This document shows, piece by piece, positions 45,388-58,808 of a stretch of 64,000 nucleotides of DNA. The stretch is from Volutella citrinella (taxonomy: Eukaryota; Ascomycota; Sordariomycetes; Hypocreales; Nectriaceae), in contig JAWZSP010000011.1 in assembly GCA_034401135.1 (NCBI GenBank), positions 548,638 to 612,637 on the forward strand, given 5' to 3'. The notes below the pieces were generated by a model, which saw only the letters and a list, made by a program, of their open reading frames with translations, was not told the DNA's origin and did no database searches. A program made the position numbers and the translations under genes. Each line of letters starts with the position of its first letter. Positions within the stretch are counted from its first letter, which is position 1.

Positions 45388-46710
45388 TTGGGTATATATA
45401 GCAAGGGCCAAATTGCCATGACTGGACATTCTTTAGTAGTGAATTATTGCTACCAGTGCATGGCCCTTATTAGAATAAGAGACCGTGGATAGCGACCCCG
45501 GCGGCAGGGTCTGCGCGCAAAATGATGATACTATATAGTATAGAGTCCCTTGATTCCGGACTTATCTCCCCATCTAGTCTATGAAATCTTCCTCCGTTTC
45601 TTCTTTCCAGTCTCCAAACACATCATCCAGATGACGAGACGCAGGTCATATTGACTAGATCGATTGTCACTTGCAGCGCGGGTGCCAAGATACGGCCCGT
45701 CAAGCATGCGACCGTATTGCCGTTACTACCTTGCAGCCCGACTCTTTACTCCCTGGTTTCCACAATCATCTTCCCCAGTGCCCGGCCGCCTTGAAGCTGA
45801 CCGACTTAGCTGAACTGTATGCTCAGTCACAGCCAGCTTCCACTAGCCACCACTACTACACCTACTGGATATGCATTCCGGCCTCGCCAACAGACTGACC
45901 CGCCGCCGCCTGACTCCCCTGCCATCGTTAATCCTGTTTTGCCAACTGGCAACTCTGGCGCGCATCTCCTTGCTCGGCGATGCTCCTGTTGTGGCAAACC
46001 CCTCCATTAAGCATCCACGAGCCAGCATGCGGCCGCCTAGTGCACATCACTCACACTCAAACCAGTCTCGTAGAGGTCTCTACCGATCGTGGGAGTCAAC
46101 AAGTACCGGTACCTATATCCCAAAAGCTGCAAGGCACCCAGGCCGACAAGGGCGAGAGAAGAGAAGACGGCGGTGACGACAGCGGCAAGGATGGCGGTTT
46201 GATGTCAGATGTGCAATAGGCAAATGATTTCTGTCTGTGGTAGAGAGACCAGCACAGCCGTCCCATGATGTAAGAGCAGCAGGCAGAGGGCCCCTGGAAA
46301 TGAATGCATCATCGCCCACAAGCTTGGCACACGTTGGCGTTTCGTTTTCGCCAATCCACAAGCCCGTGGAAGTGTCAAGTGGCCTGTGATGCCCATGCGT
46401 CACTCCCTCCGTACGGCCATCCATGGCAGCTGTAGTAGTACAGCCTCGTCTCAGCTCCATCCATCCTCGGGAGTCAGGACGACCGTGGCAGTTTACCGGA
46501 ACAGAGAAGATTATAGTAGACGGTATGGAGGCTTCTGAGATAATGAGGCAGTTAAGATGGTGGTCGCGAATGGTTTGGGATAATATGAGAGGCTAAGGTG
46601 ATACTATGGTAGCTAGGTAGTAGGTAGGGAAGCAAATCCATCGTATCTGCGTGCGAATGCAGTCGCGAATCCAATGGTCTATCAAGTTGCCCGAGTTTCC
46701 ATTTGTTCTT
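45388..46710. other. Intergenic, nothing recognised
   Basis: About 1.3 kb with only short overlapping frames and no family motif. Confidence 0.45.
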
Positions 46711-46760
46711 TGCTCCCCCTCCATTCAATGCGCTTTGATTCCGTGGCTGACCATGCCGAC
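46711..46760. repeat. 50-bp exact copy of part of the 27.7-kb regulator gene
   Basis: Identical to 27737-27786, which lies inside the regulatory-domain gene there. Flanking bases differ on both sides. At its right edge it abuts the TE-like repeat at 46761 without a gap. Confidence 0.85.
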
Positions 46761-47010
46761 ATCTCAAGCCACTGTAAGCTCCCAGTCGGCTTATTTTTAT
46801 CTACATGTTATAGTGCTTCACCTGCTATAAGTACTCCTCTAATTAGGGTCTTCTAGAGGATGAGGATGCAGCTCTTTACTTCTCAGACTGGATAAATATA
46901 TATAATGCACTCTGCTGCTGCTTTCTATATACAGCTATATAACTGGTAGGAATTTAATAAATTGACTATTAACTATTAACTTAGGTATTATATAAAAATG
47001 CCATAATTAC
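46761..47010. repeat. Less-mutated copy of the repeat at 33351-33600
   Basis: Aligned base for base with 33351-33600. It keeps C and G at most sites where the other copy has T and A. It does not look coding. Probably the end of a transposable element. Confidence 0.8.
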
Positions 47011-47096
47011 TTAAGTTATTTATCAGCTGTTACTCTAGGTTATGGCTCCTACTCTAGTATATGCTTATTAAACCACAGTATATATGCGTCCTTTGC

Positions 47097-48030
47097 CTAA
47101 GCGAGAAGATAGCGAAGTCTGGTTGCGATTGAATAGATGCCTATAAGGTTCTTAGTCGTGCCGATGGCCTTCTTCCTCAGCACTATTGTCTCGCCTTGCG
47201 AATGGGTGATAAGAACTAAGAACCACAGGCGGCCCTGGATGAGCAGGCTTGGAAGGAAGCTGAGCCTGTCGATGGTTTGCTGCGCCTCCTCGTCGTTGTC
47301 CTCCAGTGCCGCCGCTTCGTCATCACCCTCATCGTCGTCGGCGTCATGGTCTCGTAGCAGGCGCCGTCGTATAAGTGCCTGATGAATATGCCAGTGCAGG
47401 AAGATCCAGTGCAAGGCGTGCGACACGCCAAGCTACAGCTTGGCCCTCGCGCCTTCTGCCTCAGGCTCCTTAGTATTGATACCGATGACGATAAGTCACG
47501 GTTTCGTCTATGCAAAATCCGTGTAGTTCACTGTCTAGGTGGGTGATATTTTTAATAGCTTGTCCAGGGCGTGGTGCAGCCGAGTTATGGAGTCGCTGTA
47601 CCCGCTGTAGATTCAATCATCTTGGATGCGGAATCGGTCGGTCGGAACATGCGATAGGGCAGAGCTAGCAGGGTCAGTACGTCTGGCATTGGGGAAGGGA
47701 AGCGAGGTCTAGTGTGGGCACATACCAGAGACTGGCCTCGAATTCTCCAACCAGATAGCCCATTGGTTCCTCGAGGATGGCTTCCAAAATCCGCGCATGG
47801 ACTGCCTGATTCCTGATTGCCTCGTCGGCGTCTCCATCATCGCACTTTTCAGCCTTGAGGAGTACATGGGCTGATTGTTCAATCGAGGACATGCGCCTGG
47901 GAAGTCCATGGTAGTCTCTGGCATCGGGAGACTTGAAAGTAGGCGCTTCCGATGTATTAATGCGCTTGCACCGGCGACGACTACCATGCAACGTCCTCAA
48001 CCACACCGAATGCTTTGCACTGCGCAACCG
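47097..48030 (-). pseudogene. PD-(D/E)XK nuclease-like (PDDEXK_12-type) gene, inactivated
   Basis: The minus strand from about 48030 to 47680 encodes the N-proximal helical part (RILEAILEEPMGYLVGEFEASLW). Around 47490-47430 it reads VIGINTKEPEAEGARAKL, then a TAG, then LGVSHALHWIF. The frame stays open to 47097 with LSFLPSLLIQGRLWFLVL and GTTKNLIGIYSIATRL. This is the same order as the intact 43-kb gene. The TAG stands where that gene has Gln331 (LQMGAWHASQW). A CAG-to-TAG change at CpA fits RIP-type mutation. An acidic insertion (DDDEGDDEAAALEDNDEE) lies before the last strand. The region between the two blocks needs splicing or has decayed, so I call a pseudogene. Confidence 0.6.
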
Positions 48031-48457
48031 CCCATCGCCATCAGTATCGAGACTAACTCGAGCTGCGGAATATAGCTAATAGTGGGCGGTGGGTACTGGA
48101 ATCCGATGAGTCCAGCCTGGTCTTTGATAAGGTTGGGATATCCATTAACAGTATCTGTAATTCGCTGGCGTTACTTGATAGGTATTTTTTTATATCGATT
48201 TTGAAGGTGCGTGAGCAATTCCCCAATTACGACTGCGAAACCACACTGCTTGCAAACAGGGAGCCTATGCCTCTGCAGGATAACAAATAGCGCGATGGAT
48301 GCTGCCATAATATAGAATACAGCAACCCGTTCTTCCTTAATAGCTGATCAGAATCTTCACTCCCCTAAAACAAGACGCGTTGATACGCGTAACGTGATTA
48401 TAGCTCCTCGGTCGCATTGGTTCATTTTAGGTCTTAGTGGGCCCTAGAAATTCAACT
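48031..48457. other. Spacer between two pseudogenes
   Basis: No coding signal; moderately AT-rich. Confidence 0.4.
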
Positions 48458-51170
<2,713 letters not shown>

Positions 51171-52020
51171 GTAATGCAATCGTTAATACCGAGGCAGGCA
51201 TTCTTATCGTCTGGTTCTTTTTCTACTTCCTCACTGTTGGCCCCGTCGCTGATGTCATCTTCTCCTAGACTTCAGCGACGCTTATTCTGCAGCCCTGCGC
51301 CCAAGGATGGGATTAGTGCTAACGGAGGATTGGGATTTGGAGACAAGAATAGTGCCCAGGCGATCCTGCCATAGGAGGATTGCGCACTACCCCAGGCACC
51401 GGCCGAAATATTCCGTCTACATTGCGCTCTTTAATACCCGTAGTAATAGCCCCGGCTTTCCGGGTGAGGTATTTAATTTAGCAATCAGTGCTCAGGCCAT
51501 ATATGGATCATGACTGCTGAAGCGGGGCGTCTTTAGTGAGCGAATTGATATGCCCCATTCAAGTGCTAACTATATCTCGCTCAGAAAGGCTCAGAGAAAG
51601 AGCCGCTGCATAGTGTTTGACATTGACACTGTCAGTAGTAAAGACCCAACCGGGAAATTCACCTACTATATAAATATTGTTCAAAACTATAGTAAATTAG
51701 TTTCACGTACTATATATATAGCTAGGGTAGATCGGCATCTTAATATCTAAGTAATAGCACTGTATAGGAATTCTACTATTAAATGATCTCATTTAGTTAT
51801 GTATCCTGCAGGCTATGATATTTAGTAGGGCATACAAAAGTATATTTACTAAGGGAGGATTCATCCACCCGCCCTGTTAATTAGGAAGCAAAAGCTTAAC
51901 TTAGAGCCCTGTCCCACTCTCCGATCCTGCGGGAATGTCACAAAAATACGCCCGCATAAGTAGCTGCTATAAAAAGATTGATTTTCCTGTTAATATCCCC
52001 GACCGAAGCTGTAGCAGGAG
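51171..52020. other. Intergenic between AT-rich block and KP4-like gene
   Basis: Only short frames and no recognised gene. Composition returns to moderately AT-rich. Confidence 0.4.
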
Positions 52021-52144
52021 CTATATAATGAGCGGCCTGACTTGATCTTTTTCTCTTCAGCTCTATCAATAAGCCTTTTCTCTCTATTCATCTACTAAGC
52101 CTCGTGGTATCGTCCTCTTCAACGTCCCGCTGCTATACGACGCA
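52021..52144 (+). promoter_or_regulatory. Core promoter and leader of the KP4-like gene
   Basis: A TATATAAT element at about 52023-52030 is followed by a C/T-rich initiator region (TTGATCTTTTTCTCTTCAG, about 52046-52064). The leader ends at the ATG at 52145. This is the clearest TATA/CT arrangement seen in the window and suggests regulated, possibly strong, expression. Confidence 0.5.
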
Positions 52145-53200
52145 ATGCATCTCCTTGCTATTATATCCGTCTTCCTCAGTGTTATCTCAGCTGCATCAGT
52201 CTCGCAGCTGGTGGAACGTGAGGTAACCGGCATCAACGACCGAGGCAATGCTTTTCACTGCAGTGGAAAAAATATTGTCCCCAACATGTTCGAGAAGATG
52301 ATTGAGACTATCGAACCTATGAAACCCTACTGGGGAGGAAGACATATTGCCTGTGTCGATTCGTTTTGTGCCTTTTTACAAGGGAACCTACCTCCCTTCC
52401 CTATATATGGGCATCAAGTCGTGGCCCTTCTAAAACGCCTTATCGACCATGGTGTCAAAACATGCGGCACTGCTCCAGTTAACCTGCTCGAAGAGTTCGG
52501 GGGAGACAATCAGAAGAACCCTAACCCTAATGATATTAGGGTAATGGGAATGCTGACTGTCAACTATGTTGCAGACACATCCGACCACTGCGATCAAGTA
52601 GTTTGCGACGCCCCGAAGTTCGAATCCAGGGCGACAAATCCTGCTACCTGTCCTGCCCCGCCCCCAATAGGTCCCTCGGCGCCCGCAATAGAAGTCCGAC
52701 GGGATTCAACATCTAAGCACTCTACTCAAAGTCTCCAAAAGAGGGCAAATATTGGATTTGGGGTTGCTTTACAAGCGTTTGATACCCTTATTACGCATAC
52801 TGGTCACGAGCTTTTTGTTTCCCTAGTGCGGGATACACCGCCAGAGGATGGTCTCTGTGCACTCACTACTCCTTGGCTTACACCGCTCATCCCAACACTC
52901 TGCCAAGGGTTAGGGCTTGAGATTCCTCGAAACTTTGCTCAGGAGACTGTCACATCAGGGGACTATATCTTTAATGTTCGCTTCTTCTCTACACTCAGAC
53001 CGGATGGAAGCTTTCCAGAGGGTGTTGGGTTTTCACGACCTATTATAAGCACTCTACTTGGGGCTATACAGACCAGAATGGTGAACGCAGGGCTGGCTGG
53101 CGCTACAGTTAAGCTCCGAGTCAAGGCGACCAGCGCCTTGGTTGCGACAATTATAGTGACTCTTTCCCATACTGGCATCCCACTAGTGCCGCCAACCTAA
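52145..53200 (+). CDS. Secreted KP4-like (killer-protein-4 family) protein with an extra C-terminal domain
   Basis: An intronless frame of 351 residues. A signal peptide covers about residues 1-16. A KP4-type domain follows between about 28 and 155. The GIN start motif, HIAC-x4-FCAFLQ (Cys70, Cys75), LIDHGVKTCGTAP (Cys107) and GMLTVNYV with Cys149 and Cys154 match the family. The usual Cys right after GIN is Asp here, so one canonical disulfide partner may be missing. KP4 is known from the viral killer toxin of Ustilago and from chromosomal homologues in Fusarium and other fungi; it affects calcium channels. After a Pro-rich linker there is a dibasic KR at 199-200, like a Kex2 site, then about 150 residues with two more Cys and a strand-rich end. 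That half I do not recognise. No nonsense codons; it looks intact. Confidence 0.75.
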   Translation: MHLLAIISVFLSVISAASVSQLVEREVTGINDRGNAFHCSGKNIVPNMFEKMIETIEPMKPYWGGRHIACVDSFCAFLQGNLPPFPIYGHQVVALLKRLIDHGVKTCGTAPVNLLEEFGGDNQKNPNPNDIRVMGMLTVNYVADTSDHCDQVVCDAPKFESRATNPATCPAPPPIGPSAPAIEVRRDSTSKHSTQSLQKRANIGFGVALQAFDTLITHTGHELFVSLVRDTPPEDGLCALTTPWLTPLIPTLCQGLGLEIPRNFAQETVTSGDYIFNVRFFSTLRPDGSFPEGVGFSRPIISTLLGAIQTRMVNAGLAGATVKLRVKATSALVATIIVTLSHTGIPLVPPT

Positions 53201-53560
53201 CCGAGAGGCTGGTGGTAGTTTGGGCTAAACTACTAGTCAAGGGTTACAGCACGGGCTAATAGGTATTCTAGAGGGGACGCGGGGGTGGGTCCGCGACGCG
53301 AACAGGGGGGCCAAACTACTAATACCAAACTGCCATTTCGTGCTGCAGCTAATGAGGGCGCTAGGGGAGAGTTAAGTGTGGAAACCCAGGTCAGGGTTAG
53401 GCCGACCTTAGGAAATCGAGGGGTACACTTTTTTTGAAAAATAGAAAATAAACCTTATAGCGATTTAAACTGATTTATTTCTTAATTTCTACCTCTTCCC
53501 TTTTTTTCATATCTATTTTTGCTAATTAGTTATCGATTTTTAAAGATCGTAGGGTATTAG
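53201..53560. other. Intergenic, nothing recognised
   Basis: 3' flank of the KP4-like gene, then an AT-rich stretch with a TTTTTTTGAAAAA-type run. No gene. Confidence 0.4.
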
Positions 53561-53706
53561 TGGGTCTCACGCAAAAACATCATTGGCCCTGAGACTGGGC
53601 CGGTGGGTCTCACGCAAAAATCACCATTGGCCCTGCGACTGGGCCGGTGGGTCTCACGCAAAAATCACCATTGGCCCTGAGACTGGGCCGGTGGTCTCAC
53701 GCAATA
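53561..53706. repeat. Tandem array of ~43-44-bp units with internal inverted motif
   Basis: Three nearly identical units begin at 53561, 53604 and 53648, and a partial fourth at 53692. Each starts TGGGTCTCACGC and ends with an ACTGGGCCGG-type string. In the first and third units GTCTCA pairs with a downstream TGAGAC; in the second this is TGCGAC. The array ends about 70 bases before the AT-hook frame. It could be a binding array (iterons) or a promoter repeat. Confidence 0.8.
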
Positions 53707-53773
53707 ACAACTCGACCTGGGCATACCCAAACAACGTAAAACAAACAGAGCTTTTTAATAAAGACCTATTATT

Positions 53774-56700
53774 ATGCCGGCTCACGCTACAATCCCTTCT
53801 ATACCTAGGCGCCGAGGTAGACCAAAATTAGATTTAACCGAAGAACAGCGAGCAGAACGACGACGCGCACTCGAGAGAGCGCGATCCTATCGTCACTATC
53901 ACCAGCAACAAGCACGAGCCATCGCGCCGACCGAGACGCGCGCAGGCATTCACCACAACGCGCCTCACCTACCAGCACTGCCGTCTACCACTGATCCAGT
54001 CATCGGTCTGCATATAGAACCGAATATCTCGATCCCTGTGCCGGCTGAAGAGCCGCCCTCCCCTCGGCCCGTGGCAGAACCACCTCGCGACCAGCAAGAC
54101 GCGCTGCAGCATGGTCGACCCGTCTGGAACCCGGTCGAGAATACAAGGGCGATCCAATCGACACAAGACGACAGTCAAGATCGCAATCGCCTTTTCGAGA
54201 ACTCTCGTACCCAACTCGAGATCGTGTCTAAAGGCGGCGATGCAGCAGATGCCGTCGTGCTGGAAAGCCAGGCGAATGCCGACCAAAACAATACTCGAGA
54301 CGAGGAGCTGCGGTCACTAACCGATACGGTTGATCAACTGCTTATCAGTCCACACAATGGATCACGTTCGGGTTGGTTAAGCATCGTGCTTATATAAGAA
54401 AGGTCCCCACAGGCTGACCCTATGCACATAGACGGAGGCAATCGGTCCCAGGCCTCCAGCAGTAGTGTGGGTGCATTGAGTGACCCAGTACTGGGCTGGA
54501 GCCCGCAGTCGGCGCCTTCGGCTCAAGGAACAGCGCGTTCGGGGGCGAGTGCAGGCACGCAAACGCCTCGGCAGTCCCGCCAGCAGACCGAGCAGCCGCC
54601 GTCGTCGTCAGGTCGGCGGTCGGGGTCCCATACGCTTGATGCCTGGATAAAGCCCTCCCAAAGCTCGCCCACCGCCGCGGCTACCATGGCCCGGGATCAT
54701 CATCAAGGTAGAGAGACGTTGAGCGTGTCTGGGATCATCAGCCCTACGGTCGAACCGGGCGCAGCCAGGCTCAACACAATCGTCAGCTCCAACGCGACCA
54801 GCCCGAGTATAACAGAACGAAGAAGCGAGGCGGTGGAGGAGCCAATGCCGGAAGATCCTGCTGTACTCTTATTCCGAGAGTGGACCGGCGAGGTAGGCTG
54901 CACGCGCCGGGAGCATGAAGACGGCCACCAGTCGCAGTTGAACAAGGCCACGGAGGCACTCGGGGCGGAACCGAGCTGCGCATCGCTGCTTGATGTAGCC
55001 AAGAGGCTCGAGGGTCGGGTATCTAACAGCAATGGGCGTGAGGATCGGTTGCCAGTCGTCCTCGACCCAGCACAAGACCTCTTACGGCCAGGGTACCGCA
55101 ACGCAACGCTGGGGACGGCACCGACACGGCATAGCAGCTCCTGTAAGGCAGCCATGGAGGGGCTTACAGACCATGAGCCGTCGCCGCCCTATCTGTGCAT
55201 GCACTCGCACTACGGCGAGCAGCAGGGCGAGCAGAGCGCTATACAGTCGACGTACGATGTCGACAGCCTCTGCAGCTTCCCCGTGTCGCTCGCGGTCGCG
55301 CAGATGGGGATCCAGTGGTATACACAGCCGCACGTTGTACTGAACCTGGTCGAGAACGTGCACCTCAGCATCCCGGTGCCGGAGTCGGTGCAGGGACCCG
55401 ACGGTATTAAGGCGCAGCCCCTGCACAACATACCAAACTACTGCTTCGGGCGCGTGGTCGGCCTCGTCGACACCTTCATCTGGGTCTTCTTCCCCGCGCT
55501 ATTCCGAACGCCCGTAACGGAGCCGTACAGCCAGACGGCGATCCGCCGAGACGTCTTTGTGTGCTGGTACGAGGAGGTGGTGATGCCGGCTATGCAGGCC
55601 GCGATCGACGACAACAACATCCTCCAGTACATCCCCAAGACGCACGCGATCGCTACGTCAGACAGCAGCGCACCTCGGGAAGCACTTGCAGCAGGCGAGG
55701 TGAAGCCAGCAGAGCAGGCCGAGATGGAAGACGATTTCGGGGCAGCCGGCAAGAAGAGGAGCCAGCCGGGTGCCGGGAACTCGGGGGCACGGCGCAAGCA
55801 CTTCTATATCACCCTGCAGCCGCAATACCTCGACGCTCTGTGGTGCGGGATCCAGTATAGGGCGGCGGCCTACAGTGAGTTTGAGGGTGTGCGGCTGTAC
55901 ATGGCCGCAAAGAACACCAAGCTGGCCTGGATGCAGCCGAGGTTAGATGTAATGCTGGAGAAGTGGCAGCGGCACTGGGTCCAGGCCGTGGACGAGACAT
56001 ACCTCAAGCCAGAATCAACCTATATCGACATCGGGCGCCAGTGCACGCCGGCAGAGAAGGGTCCGCAGGGCAGGGTCTTGCTATGGCGGCGATGCTGCTT
56101 GGACAAGGCATGGCGGCGGCGCCTGCAGTGGAGCCGTATACAGGACCGGCGGTGCATCAGCGAGGATGTCAAGGGCCGCAAAGCCCCAATCACGAGGACG
56201 ACGTATCCCTTTGTGACGCTCCGCGACGCTTGGGGCATGACGGTAACGCCGCGACCGGGGAGCTGGGAGATGGAGAACGGGCTCGTGTATAGTCAGTTCT
56301 ACGACCTCATCAAGGTGCCGTTCGACGCGGCCAAGCAGTATCCCTTCCAGAACAGGCACACAGAGAGCATGTCGCTTGACCCGTCGTATCTCCGCGACCA
56401 GAATAACTCGACGAAAGGGATCCACGCACACCAGTCGCGGGTGCAATGCGCATACCGACTCAGCAAGCTACGCATCCATCGGAACATCCCGACCTGCGCA
56501 GATGACCCGCCGATCCAAGAGCTACCCGAGCATCAGTTCACGTACGGCATCCGGTCGGAGGACAGGGTGTCTCTCGCACTGCTGCGGCGTATCACAGAAC
56601 TGTTCCGAGCGGACCCGCCACTAGAACAACCCGAGGGTCTGGGGTCCGAGGGCATCGTGGACAGGCCCTTCTTCTCAATACCGTCTGCTACCATGGCACG

Positions 56701-58498
56701 ATTTCTTCGAGCGAGCGTTAATCGGTATTGCTTCCTGTTCGAGCACATCAAGTCCCAGACAGGGTTAAAGTACTCACTTCCCGAGACGATCACCATGGCC
56801 GTGGCGCTCCGCGGACTTCGCTTCAGCTACGACTCGTCATTGATCGGCAGTGAGAGTGTGCTGTGGAGCGACAGGTGGGAGTCAACACGGCGCACTCGTA
56901 CGCAAGAGGGGGGCACCGAAGAGACAAAGACGCAGCGGGAAGGTCTGGGTCTGGGCAAAACCTCGAAGCTGCATGGATTTGGCTGGTGGCTGCCGGGGAA
57001 GTTTGACTGGAACATCTGGCGATTCCACTCGGAAGTGGGGGATCGACTGGCCGTCGGAAACGATCTGCTCCGTCAGGACTACAAACGGCAGTGGCAAGTG
57101 CTCAAGGACATCCGGGATGTCCACGTACGTATGTGGCAGGCCCAGAGCTGGGTCGGCCGATTCCAGGTAATGGAGAACGCGGCAGCTAAAAGGGTATGGC
57201 TCGAGTATCTCCATTCGACCGTTATCGAGCTCTTCCAACGCGATGTCTGGCGCGTGGCCCTTAAGAGCACAAAATGGAAGACGGGCTCCGACGTCACAGA
57301 TGAGGCCGCCAGTCGCTATCCCGACTCCGATGCGCCCAACCTTTGCTACGATGGACTCTGTGATCTATTCCATGACCGGATGAGCGATACCAGCCACACT
57401 TGGCCTCACTTGATTACCGGGAATAAGCTACGATCGACGGAGGTGATGGACTTGTTTCACGATCTGTTCTCCCACAGCAGTTCGCATACAGCCCTAGGAG
57501 AGCGGAAAGGGTGGTATTCACTCCCTTTTCGGATTGCAGCACGGCGCAGTATCGAACTTATCACATTCTACTTTGGTCTCGTAGAGGCCCAACGATGGTA
57601 TAAGGACCTCAGTCGATTAGTCTTCCTCACTCACTGGATCTTGCCTTGGCCATCATCTACAGAGCTTATCGGCACCACGAAGGAAAATAAGCAGAAGGAC
57701 TTGAAGCGGCGGCTGATGTGGGCATCGATCATCTATATCGAGCCGACTAGCACGTCTCTGGGTTTTCCCAATCCTACCGTAGCACCGCGTAAGCTCGAGG
57801 ACCCAGACGTGCGCATCTCTGTACAAAGCAGCCTTTCACGGGTACTGGCACCTTTATGCCGCCAGCGATTTGGCGGTTCAGGTTGGAAAGACGACGAGGA
57901 CAACACAAACAGCCAGTTTCATTGGTCGACGCGCGACTTGCTTTTGAGCTCGAATCAGACAGTGCATATAGACGCATTGCGGCTGGGTCGTGCTGTAGAG
58001 CCGTACAACAATGGCAGCTTGTTTCCCGTCGTCGAAGGTGGCCGACCGCCGCAGCTTCGTCTGGTCAGCGCCATACGCAAGAAGACTCTGGACGAGCTTG
58101 AGGCTGTATTCAACAAGACGCTGGAGGCAGATCAGGCTAGGCGGCAGCGTAAGATCAGCATGGCGCGGTCCAGCCAAGCAGTCTACACGTCTTCCCCCAC
58201 GGCATCCTTCCCGTCTCGCCACTCGGTGGCCGTGGCAAGCGAGTCAACGGTATCTCGAGCTGGATCTACCGGATTTTCACAAGGATCTATTTGTTTGGAA
58301 GAAATTCGAGAACAGCGTCGATTGGTGTTAGAGAAGCTATTAGAGGAGGAGGATGAAGATGCCTCTAATACATCGGACGGGACCGAGGGGACAGCCTTCA
58401 CCATACAGACTATGGACAGCACGGGCTCGTGGCGGCCGCAGAAACGGCTAAGGAAGCAAGTCAAGCAGGAACGGGAAGAAAAGAAAAGAAACGCCTGA
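53774..58498 (+). CDS. Very large AT-hook protein of an uncharacterised fungal family, interrupted by one stop codon
   Basis: Two open segments in the same frame, 53774-54397 (207 codons) and 54422-58498 (1358 codons), are separated by a TAA at 54395-54397. The first starts with an AT-hook (PRRRGRPKLDL), a basic helix (EQRAERRRALERARSYR) and a disordered region. The second begins disordered (Ser/Gln/Pro) and then has a folded body of about 1000 residues. That body contains FPVSLAVAQMGIQWYTQP, LPNYCFGRVV-like and KHFYITLQPQYLDALW segments, STYIDIGRQ, VLLWRRCCLDKAWRRR and YPFQNRHTESMSLDP. The end is a basic/acidic coiled-coil tail. No helicase, polymerase or transposase motif is visible to me. 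If the TAA was CAA, the intact protein had about 1574 residues. The second segment alone may also be expressed from 54422. Composition is GC-rich and shows no RIP decay. Confidence 0.6.
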
Positions 58499-58643
58499 AT
58501 GCAAACGCGGGGTTCGTATACGTATAGCGAGAGCATGTCCATAGAAACCTCATATCAAAGAGTAGCGTAGATTCAGGCTAGATATCATTTATCTGGCCGA
58601 TAATAATCACACATTTGTCAAGTGTGCCTAAAGCCTTTAGGGC
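58499..58643. other. 3' flank of the AT-hook gene
   Basis: Short AT-containing spacer before the antisense small ORF. Confidence 0.4.
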
Positions 58644-58808
58644 TTATCCTCGATGTCGTCTAGAGGCTAGGTGGCCTATCTCAGTTTGGGTGTCCGTAAG
58701 AGCGTTGGCAGCCCGTATACTAGCGTGCTCATCGCAGAAGTTGAGCTGCTTCTTAAGCAGATCGATCGTGGCTAGTATATCGACATCCATAGCATTCTTC
58801 TCCGTCAT
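58644..58808 (-). CDS. Possible small ORF, 54 residues, antisense to the AT-hook gene
   Basis: The minus strand from an ATG at 58808 encodes a helix-rich, charged peptide: DVDILATIDLLKKQLNFCDE, then ALTDTQTEIGHLASRR. Heptad-like spacing and absence of low complexity make it more protein-like than random frames nearby. It begins within the spacer between the AT-hook and coiled-coil genes and points toward the AT-hook gene's 3' end. No family known. It may be the first exon of a spliced gene. Confidence 0.3.
   Translation of the reverse strand: MTEKNAMDVDILATIDLLKKQLNFCDEHASIRAANALTDTQTEIGHLASRRHRG

Noticed and set aside
53561..53706. Array as a CRISPR
   Set aside because: Eukaryotic context; the units are directly abutting with no unique spacers.
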